A stretch of DNA of 5,139 nucleotides from Siphonobacter sp048595215 (GTDB lineage Bacteria; Bacteroidota; Bacteroidia; Cytophagales; Spirosomataceae). Below the pieces are notes generated by a model. It saw only the letters and a program-made list of their open reading frames with translations, was not told the DNA's origin and did not search any database. Positions within the stretch are counted from its first letter, which is position 1; each line of letters opens with the position of its first letter. Shown piece after piece: positions 1 to 5,139 of this stretch. The DNA lies in NCBI RefSeq assembly GCF_048595215.1, contig NZ_JBMDWJ010000361.1, forward strand, positions 1 through 5,139, written 5' to 3'. The position numbers and the translations under genes are program-made.

Positions 1-606
1 GCTTTACTGGCGGCCGGGCTGGTTTATTATCTCTTTCACTGGCAGAAACGCAAGCATCGATCGGAACAAAAGCAGTTAACGTATCTCCATCAATTGGAAC
101 TGGACCGGGCGGAAAAAGAGCTGGTACGCCTGCAGAATGAACAGCTGGAAGCGGATGTCGACTTCAAAAACCGCGAACTAGCGGCGATGACCATGCAACT
201 CGTGCAACGGGGAGAGGTACTCGTCAAAGTGAAAGAAGTGGTATCTACACTGGCGAAAAAACAGGATACGAAAGACAGTGCCGTAAGTTTTCGGCAGGTG
301 TTACGCCTGATTCGGGATGTTGAAAGCAAGGATGCGGATTGGGGACAATTCACCCTTCACTTCAATACCGTTCATGACGATTTCTTCCATTTGTTGAAAG
401 ACCGCTACCCGGAACTAACGCCCAATGACCTAAAATTATGTGCGTATCTGAAAATGAATCTGTCTTCGAAAGAGATCGCTCGCTTAATGAACGTAACCGT
501 GAAGGCCATTGAAATTGGCCGCTATCGGCTTCGTAAAAAACTACTGCTGTCTACGGAAGTCAATTTGTATGAATTTCTGGTTGATCTGGCCAAAGAAAGC
601 AAATGA
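1..606 (+). CDS. Membrane-anchored LuxR-type HTH transcriptional regulator, C-terminal part (5' end outside window)
   Basis: The frame is open from the first base to the TGA at 604-606, giving 201 visible residues. There is no credible start inside the window; the TTG at 94 is an internal leucine. Residues 1-14 are hydrophobic (ALLAAGLVYYLFHW) and are followed by the basic stretch QKRKHR, which looks like the end of a transmembrane helix with its cytoplasmic flank. Residues about 21-90 are rich in L, E, K and Q and should form a coiled coil. Residues about 139-181 are a LuxR/GerE-like helix-turn-helix, with LTPNDLKLCAYLKMNLSSKE leading into a basic recognition helix ending RYRLRKKL. This matches the C-terminus of Bacteroidota one-protein sensors that carry a periplasmic beta-propeller and triple-tyrosine (Y_Y_Y) domain before the membrane helix; those domains are inferred, not seen. 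No histidine kinase or receiver domain is visible. It lies 335 bases upstream of susC in the same direction, so local control of the susCD pair is likely but unproven. Confidence 0.88.
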   Translation, partial: ALLAAGLVYYLFHWQKRKHRSEQKQLTYLHQLELDRAEKELVRLQNEQLEADVDFKNRELAAMTMQLVQRGEVLVKVKEVVSTLAKKQDTKDSAVSFRQVLRLIRDVESKDADWGQFTLHFNTVHDDFFHLLKDRYPELTPNDLKLCAYLKMNLSSKEIARLMNVTVKAIEIGRYRLRKKLLLSTEVNLYEFLVDLAKESK

Positions 607-610
607 GCGA

Positions 611-649
611 TGTAATACGGACCACTGATTACAACACATGCATTGTGAT
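611..649 (+). other. Weak, mutually exclusive hairpins after the regulator stop
   Basis: TGTAAT at 611-616 is exactly complementary to ATTACA at 628-633. The overlapping ATTACAA at 628-634 can instead pair with TTGTGAT at 643-649, with one G-T wobble and an 8-base loop. Both stems are short and A+T-rich and no T-run follows, so this is at best a weak transcript-end structure. It may be chance. Confidence 0.2.
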
Positions 650-771
650 TTCCCAGAAATCCAGAGGCTGAAAAGCTTTAAAAACCAGGTCAAGTAGTTC
701 TATAAATTATCAATATAGTTATAAAACAATTCTTCCTTACAACGTATTTATTATCAGAATATTACAAAAGG

Positions 772-852
772 GGTGTAGTGGTTAAGTAGAGGAAGTAAGC
801 GTAAAAAAAGCAGTGAAAATCAGAAGTTGTAGAGCTTATGTAGGGGTAGTAA
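772..852 (+). repeat. 27-base imperfect direct repeat, candidate operator upstream of susC
   Basis: Bases 772-798 and 826-852 align without gaps at 21 of 27 positions, with starts 54 bases apart. Each copy has the layout GTAG, seven bases, GTAG, then RGG and AGTAA. The two GTAG cores sit 11 bases apart in both copies (775 and 786; 829 and 840), about one helical turn. After each copy comes an A-run ending in GC, at different spacing. The second copy ends 27 bases before the -7 motif at 880, so it would cover roughly the -67 to -41 region of that promoter, a usual place for an activator. Binding by the upstream LuxR-type regulator is inference. Confidence 0.45.
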
Positions 853-879
853 AAAAGCCGAATCCCAGGTACGTCACTC

Positions 880-887
880 TACTTTTG
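880..887 (+). promoter_or_regulatory. Bacteroidota-type -7 promoter motif for susC
   Basis: TACTTTTG is a perfect match to the Bacteroidota sigma-factor -7 consensus TAnnTTTG and is the only perfect match I found between the regulator and ATG 942. Transcription would begin near 892-895, giving a leader of about 48 bases before ATG 942. No TTG/TTTG -33 element lies at the usual distance (about 17-23 bases upstream), so a dependence on an activator is plausible. If correct, the promoter lies downstream of GTG 813 and rules out that start for this transcript. Confidence 0.5.
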
Positions 888-941
888 AGCCTGCTTTGCA
901 CAATTACTTTATTAGTTCTACTCAAACCATATTCATCTCAG

Positions 942-3900
942 ATGAGGAGAAAATTTACAGGATTAGTCTGGGTTTTATGCCTGCTAACAAGTTCGATAGG
1001 AGCGTGGGCTCAAGGGCTCACCGTGACGGGGAAAGTAACCGCCAAGTCTGATGGATCCGCCTTGGTGGGCGTATCCGTGCAGGTGCAGGGTACAACGACC
1101 GGTACAACGACAGACGCCGCCGGAAACTTTAAGATTTCCGTGCCAGGCTCTGAGTCTGTACTGGTATTTAGTCAGGTGGGCATGTTACGCCAAACGATTA
1201 CGGTAGGTAATCAGACGCAACTAGCCGTAACGCTGGAAGAGGAAGCGGGTAATCTCAACGAAGTCGTAGTCGTAGGGTACGGAGCTCAAAAGAAAAGTGT
1301 GGTTACGGGGGCCATTTCCAGTGTCAAGTCTTCGGATCTGGCGACGATGCCCATCACGCGTCTGGAAGAAGCGTTACAGGGACGGGCTTCTGGTTTAACC
1401 ATCGCGTCGAGTTCGGGTCAGCCCGGTTCCGGTTCTTCGGTACGGGTACGGGGAATTACCACCCTAAACAATAACGATCCTTTATGGGTCGTGGATGGTG
1501 TCGTCATCGACAACGGCGGCATTGGGTATCTCAACCAGTCGGACATTGAATCCATCGAAGTCCTGAAAGACGCCGCTTCGCAGGCCATTTACGGAGCACG
1601 GGCAGCCGCTGGGGTAATCCTGGTAACGACGAAAAAAGGAAAAGCCGGTAGCATTCAGGTCAATTACAACGGTTTCTACGGCGTCTCGTCGCCCGCTAAA
1701 AAACTGGATCTGCTCAATGCTACGCAATACGCCACCATCCGGAACGAGGCTTCGGTAAACGCTGGTGGACAGCCCGTATACGCTAATCCGGCCGCTTTGG
1801 GTCAAGGTACGGACTGGCAATCTATCATTTTCAACAACAACGCTCGCCGCCAGCAACACGAACTGAGTCTGAGTGGTGGTAGTGAAAAATCGACGTTCTA
1901 CCTCTCGCTGGGTTATATTGATCAGGAAGGTATCGTAGCCACGGATATTTCCAAGTACAAGCGTCTGAACCTGCGTTTAAACTCGACGCACAAGATTGCC
2001 AAATGGCTCAACTTCGGACAGAATCTGGGTTACGCCCGGGATAAATCCATTGGTCTGGGCAATACCAACAGTGAATTCGGTGGTCCGCTAAGCTCGGTAA
2101 TCAACCTTGATCCCCTGACGCCGACGGTCGTAACCGATCCTGCTGTAGCGGGAGCCGCTCCGTATACCAACATTGGCATCCGCCGCGACGCAAATGGCAA
2201 CCCGTACGGTATTTCACAATCCGTTGCTCAGGAAATTACCAACCCACTCGCGTATATTCAAACCCGTTTGGGTAACAATAGCTGGGCGGATAACTTTGTA
2301 GGTAACGCATATCTGGAGGCTGAACCAATCAAAGGACTGAAAGTACGCTCTACCCTGGGAGCGAAACTTTCCTTCTGGGGCAGTGAAAACTTCTCGCCGC
2401 TGGCCTGGCTGAACGCCACAACGATTACTTCGCAAACCTCGTTCAACCGATCCAATAACCGTCGGCTGGATTGGAACTTGGAAAATACCCTTTCGTATAC
2501 CCGCGAATTCGGTGCACATAACGTCTCTGTACTGTTAGGTCAGGGAGCGTACCAGGATAATAATACGCAAATGACGAGCGTCACCTTCTATAACATCCCT
2601 GCCGATCGTTTTGAAGATGCTTCGCTCAACTACAAGCGTCCGACCGACCAGCGGTCATCCGATGGTTCGGAAGGAGCCTTGCACAAAGTGAGTTCGCTTT
2701 TTGCCCGGATTAATTATAATTACAACGAAAAATACCTGGTGCAGGGCTTGATTCGTCGCGACGGTTCATCGCGGTTCGGTGCCAACAATAAATACGGTAT
2801 TTTCCCTTCGTTGTCGCTGGGCTGGGTACTTTCCCGCGAAAACTTCTTCCCCTCCCAAAGTGTAGTGAATTTCTTCAAGCTGCGGGGTGGGTACGGCATT
2901 GTGGGTAACGATGCCATCGGTGATTTTGCCTACCTTTCAACAATCGGTAGCGGACGCAATTACACCTTTGGTACTTCGGGTAGCTACATCATCGGCTACA
3001 GCCCCAACGCTCCGGCTAACCCGGACCTGAAATGGGAACAAACCAGTCAGACCAACATTGGTTTCGATGCCACGCTGCTCAACAACGTCAGTGTGACGCT
3101 GGAGTGGTTCAAGAAAGTGACCACGGATGTATTGCAGAATCCCCGGATTCCTCAGTACGTAGGAGCCATTTCGAACCCGGCCGCCAACGTAGCCGATATT
3201 TCGAACCAGGGGGTTGAACTGGAATTGGGATACAACAAGAAATTCGGTGACTTCAATCTGTCTCTGAACGGGAACGTATCCTACATCAAAAACAAAGTGA
3301 CCAACCTGGGTCGCGGGGTGGAATATCTGTCGGGCGGACAAAGCTTCCAGGCCAGTAGTTATCCCATCACCCGCACAGCGGTAGGTCAGCCGATCAACTC
3401 ATTCTTTGGCTTCCAGACGATGGGTGTTTTCCAGACGATTGAAGACGTAAATAGCTACAAGAGTACGGATGGTACCGTCATTCAGCCAGGTGCCAAACCA
3501 GGCGATTTCCGCTGGGCCGATTTGAACGGCGACGGAAAAATCACGGACCTCGACCGTACCTTCCTGGGCAATCCTACACCAACGATCACGTACGGTTTCA
3601 CGCTTAATGCCGCCTACAAGGCTTTCGATCTGGTCTTCTTTGGTCAGGGAGCTGCGGGTAACAAAATCTTCCAGGGCTTACGCCGTCTGGATATTCAGAA
3701 TGCCAACTGGCAAACCAAGGTACTGGATCGCTGGACCGGCCCCGGAACGACGAATAGCTATCCCCGGATTGTGAGCGGTGACCCAAACAAAAACTTCCTG
3801 AATCCTTCCGATTTCTACCTGGAAGACGGCGGTTACTTCCGGATCAAAACCCTGCAACTGGGCTATTCGCTGCCCAAAGCGGTGATTTCGAAAGTGGGTA

Positions 3901-4058
3901 TGCAACGGGCCCGTATTTATCTGATGAGTCAAAACCTGCTGACTTTCACCAAGTACACGGGCTATGATCCGGAAATTGGTGGCGGTGTACTGAGCATCGA
4001 TCGTGGGATTTATCCCCAGGCTCGTTCCTTCATGCTGGGCTTAAATGTTGGATTTTAA
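942..4058 (+). CDS. SusC/RagA family TonB-linked outer membrane transporter
   Basis: The 1038-residue product is a TonB-dependent barrel that imports a ligand handed over by its SusD partner. Residues 1-23 are a signal peptide (MRRKFTG, a hydrophobic core, cleavage after AWA before Q24). Residues about 26-99 are the carboxypeptidase-D-like beta-sandwich typical of SusC. The TonB-box-like NLNEVVVVGYG is at 104-114. The plug follows at about 118-232 and carries the SusC signatures NDPLWVVDGV (178-187) and IESIEVLKDAASQAIYGARA (202-221). The rest is barrel, with an EF-hand-like loop DLNGDGKITDLD at 860-871, the family motif QNLLTFTKYTGYDPE at 997-1011, and a terminal phenylalanine as expected for barrel assembly. 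Length is normal for the family and there is no frameshift. The frame extends upstream to GTG 813 (43 more residues), but ATG 942 gives the clean signal peptide and a promoter motif lies between the two. The substrate is not identifiable. susD follows after 74 bases. Confidence 0.95.
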   Translation: MRRKFTGLVWVLCLLTSSIGAWAQGLTVTGKVTAKSDGSALVGVSVQVQGTTTGTTTDAAGNFKISVPGSESVLVFSQVGMLRQTITVGNQTQLAVTLEEEAGNLNEVVVVGYGAQKKSVVTGAISSVKSSDLATMPITRLEEALQGRASGLTIASSSGQPGSGSSVRVRGITTLNNNDPLWVVDGVVIDNGGIGYLNQSDIESIEVLKDAASQAIYGARAAAGVILVTTKKGKAGSIQVNYNGFYGVSSPAKKLDLLNATQYATIRNEASVNAGGQPVYANPAALGQGTDWQSIIFNNNARRQQHELSLSGGSEKSTFYLSLGYIDQEGIVATDISKYKRLNLRLNSTHKIAKWLNFGQNLGYARDKSIGLGNTNSEFGGPLSSVINLDPLTPTVVTDPAVAGAAPYTNIGIRRDANGNPYGISQSVAQEITNPLAYIQTRLGNNSWADNFVGNAYLEAEPIKGLKVRSTLGAKLSFWGSENFSPLAWLNATTITSQTSFNRSNNRRLDWNLENTLSYTREFGAHNVSVLLGQGAYQDNNTQMTSVTFYNIPADRFEDASLNYKRPTDQRSSDGSEGALHKVSSLFARINYNYNEKYLVQGLIRRDGSSRFGANNKYGIFPSLSLGWVLSRENFFPSQSVVNFFKLRGGYGIVGNDAIGDFAYLSTIGSGRNYTFGTSGSYIIGYSPNAPANPDLKWEQTSQTNIGFDATLLNNVSVTLEWFKKVTTDVLQNPRIPQYVGAISNPAANVADISNQGVELELGYNKKFGDFNLSLNGNVSYIKNKVTNLGRGVEYLSGGQSFQASSYPITRTAVGQPINSFFGFQTMGVFQTIEDVNSYKSTDGTVIQPGAKPGDFRWADLNGDGKITDLDRTFLGNPTPTITYGFTLNAAYKAFDLVFFGQGAAGNKIFQGLRRLDIQNANWQTKVLDRWTGPGTTNSYPRIVSGDPNKNFLNPSDFYLEDGGYFRIKTLQLGYSLPKAVISKVGMQRARIYLMSQNLLTFTKYTGYDPEIGGGVLSIDRGIYPQARSFMLGLNVGF

Positions 4059-4065
4059 TGACTTT

Positions 4066-4124
4066 GGAATTGTCGCTGGAGTCCTCTCTAGAAAAAAAAA
4101 ATCCGGCGACATTCCCTACTTTTT
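4066..4124 (+). terminator. susC-susD intergenic hairpin with T-run (possible partial terminator or processing element)
   Basis: GGAA at 4066-4069 pairs with TTCC at 4112-4115, and TGTCGCTGGA at 4071-4080 pairs with TCCGGCGACA at 4102-4111. This gives 14 pairs with one bulged T (4070) and one G-U wobble. The 21-base loop (4081-4101) ends in ten consecutive A residues. CTAC and five T residues (4120-4124) follow the stem. The structure sits 8 bases after the susC stop and ends 8 bases before the susD ATG. A complete terminator here would cut off susD, so readthrough, attenuation that lowers susD relative to susC, or mRNA processing and 3'-end protection are the likelier roles. Which one applies is not shown by the sequence. 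Confidence 0.55.
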
Positions 4125-4132
4125 GTAAACAC

Positions 4133-5139
4133 ATGAAACGAAATTATAGATCACTGGGCGTACTCCTAACGACGGGTTTGCTCTTCTTAAGTTCCTGTTC
4201 GGACAGCTTCCTGGAAGTAAAACCTCGCGGTACCGATCTGGAAACCAACTATTACCGGAATCAGCAGGAAGCCTTTAACGGGCTGGTGGCGATTTACGAC
4301 GTCGTCGGATGGCAGGGGGGCGGCTACGTGACCAAAGTAGGAGCCGTCAATGCCGCTTCCGATGATCATTACGCGGGCGGCGGGGGTCCGAGCGACGTAA
4401 CCGATTACCAGGTATTTTCCAACTACACGCTGACGCCAGCAGTAGGCCCGCAGGGTGAACTCTGGCGGAAAGGATTTTCGGGCGTCTTTCGGGCCAATAC
4501 GCTGCTGCAAAAGTTACCCAGCGTTCCTATGGACGAAAACCTGAAAAACCGCTACGCAGCGGAAGCCAAGTTTTTGCGGGCGTATTTCTATTTCGATCTG
4601 GTGCGGCTTTTCAAGAACGTTCCTTTGCTGACAAAGACCGTTTCTACGAGTGAGATGTACGATGTACTACAGGCTCCTCCGGCCGATGTCTACAAGCAGA
4701 TTGAACAGGATTTAACCGAGGCCATGGCCGTTCTACCCGTTACGGTACCCGTGGCTACGGAAGCAGGTCGGGCTACGCAGGGAGCCGCCCACGCTCTGCT
4801 GGGCAAGGTATACTTACAGCAGGAGAAATTTGCCCAGGCCGCTCAGGAACTGGCTCTGGTAAATGGTACGCCCGGCGGTACGAATACCTATGGGTACAAG
4901 CTGTTAAGCAATTTCGGCGATCTGTTTAAAACCCGGAATAAATTCAACAGCGAATCCATTTTCGAGATTTCGTTCACCAATACTTCCGCCGGAACCTGGG
5001 ATTGTATCTCCTGTACCGAAGGAAACGTGCTGAACATCATGATTGGTCCCCGGGGTTACAAGCCCCTGAAAGAAGGTGCTCCGGATTACGTATCGGGCTG
5101 GAGCTTCCTGGTGGTGACGCCGGATTTGTTCAATGCCAT
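4133..5139 (+). CDS. SusD/RagB family surface lipoprotein, N-terminal part (3' end outside window)
   Basis: The frame is open from ATG 4133 to the window end: 335 codons plus two bases, with no stop. Family members usually have about 480-600 residues, so the C-terminal part is missing. Residues 1-21 are a lipoprotein signal peptide with lipobox LSSC; the lipidated cysteine is C22, followed by SDSFLEVKP, the usual SusD start. SDDHYAGGGG at 77-86 resembles a conserved N-terminal SusD motif. Residues 143-166 hold the hallmark AEAKFLRAYFYFDLVRLF helix followed by NVPLL, and residues 213-240 (GRATQGAAHALLGKVYLQQ, then EKFAQAAQEL) form a TPR-like helix pair. NSESIFEISF at 272-281 is a further family motif. 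The protein should sit on the cell surface as the ligand-binding lid of the SusC barrel, probably cotranscribed with it. A cysteine pair (C291, C294) lies in WDCISCTEGN. The ligand is unknown. Confidence 0.93.
   Translation, partial: MKRNYRSLGVLLTTGLLFLSSCSDSFLEVKPRGTDLETNYYRNQQEAFNGLVAIYDVVGWQGGGYVTKVGAVNAASDDHYAGGGGPSDVTDYQVFSNYTLTPAVGPQGELWRKGFSGVFRANTLLQKLPSVPMDENLKNRYAAEAKFLRAYFYFDLVRLFKNVPLLTKTVSTSEMYDVLQAPPADVYKQIEQDLTEAMAVLPVTVPVATEAGRATQGAAHALLGKVYLQQEKFAQAAQELALVNGTPGGTNTYGYKLLSNFGDLFKTRNKFNSESIFEISFTNTSAGTWDCISCTEGNVLNIMIGPRGYKPLKEGAPDYVSGWSFLVVTPDLFNA

Larger units (their letters stand above)
607..941 (+). other. Regulator-susC intergenic region (probable control region)
   Basis: This 335-base stretch has no convincing gene. 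It is clearly A+T-richer than the flanking genes, especially at 700-770. It contains weak hairpins at 611-649, a short CTATA/TATAG inverted repeat at 700-718, a G+A-rich stretch with the direct repeats at 772-852, and a -7 promoter motif at 880-887. No strong terminator with a T-run follows the regulator gene. The susC frame stays open back to GTG 813, after a TAA at 783-785, so part of this region could be translated if the longer susC start were used. The codons of 813-941 (AGA, AGG, CTA, TTA) are unlike those of the rest of susC, which argues against that. Confidence 0.7.

Noticed and set aside
94..96. TTG as a start codon for the regulator
   Set aside because: The frame is open to the window edge and the upstream residues form a membrane helix and basic flank that fit the family, so this is an internal leucine.
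700..723. CTATA/TATAG and TATAA/TTATA inverted repeats as an operator
   Set aside because: The arms are only five bases long in strongly A+T-rich sequence, so they are expected by chance.
1482..1859. Antisense open frame of 125 codons inside susC
   Set aside because: It lies wholly opposite the conserved plug and early barrel coding of SusC, has no recognisable domain, and is typical of frame shadows in moderately G+C-rich genes. The same holds for the other reverse-strand frames at 90-353, 2214-2519, 2720-2917, 2937-3341, 3604-3932 and 4187-4510.
3032..3217. Forward open frame of 61 codons inside susC in another frame
   Set aside because: It is a shadow of the SusC reading frame, with low-complexity composition and no independent support.
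3519..3554. EF-hand-like calcium loop in SusC as a special feature
   Set aside because: DxNxDG loops at this place are common in SusC-family barrels, so it is recorded in the gene entry rather than as a finding.
4117..4125. TACTTTTTG before susD as a second -7 promoter element
   Set aside because: It has one base too many for TAnnTTTG, lies only 7 bases before the ATG, has no -33 partner, and is better explained as the T-run behind the hairpin.
4315..4389. G-rich runs in susD (G6 at 4315-4320, G-rich block at 4374-4387) as a slippage or quadruplex site
   Set aside because: The runs encode glycines in a conserved SusD segment and the frame is intact. Four regular G-runs with short loops are not present.

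Overview
The window reads as chromosomal DNA of a Bacteroidota species. It holds a SusC/SusD outer-membrane uptake pair, and its one good promoter candidate is the Bacteroidota -7 type (TAnnTTTG). No Shine-Dalgarno-like sequence precedes the start codons. Coding regions have moderate G+C and the upstream intergenic region is clearly A+T-richer. The protein style would fit the order Cytophagales (Spirosoma-like), but this is an impression and not a database result. No RNA gene, insertion sequence, CRISPR array or origin was found.

Layout, all on the + strand. (1) Bases 1-606 are the 3' end of a membrane-anchored regulator: the end of a transmembrane helix, a coiled coil, and a C-terminal LuxR/GerE-like DNA-binding domain. 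The sensor part lies outside the window. (2) Bases 607-941 are a 335-base gap without a convincing gene. It holds weak competing hairpins just after the regulator, an A+T-rich stretch, a 27-base imperfect direct repeat (772-798 and 826-852, 21 of 27 identical) and a perfect -7 promoter motif at 880-887. (3) Bases 942-4058 encode a complete SusC/RagA-type TonB-dependent transporter. The start at ATG 942 is preferred over GTG 813 because it begins with a clean signal peptide. (4) Bases 4059-4132 are a 74-base gap filled largely by a strong bulged hairpin with a T-run behind it. (5) Bases 4133-5139 encode the first 335 residues of a SusD/RagB-type surface lipoprotein that runs off the window.

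The SusC barrel and SusD lid work together: SusD captures a ligand (glycan or other nutrient) at the cell surface, and SusC imports it into the periplasm using TonB energy. The substrate cannot be read from this window. The upstream regulator is a plausible local controller of the pair, and the direct repeats before the promoter are a candidate binding site. Nothing here is a clearly new system. The parts most worth a second look are the repeat-plus-promoter arrangement and the susC-susD intergenic hairpin.
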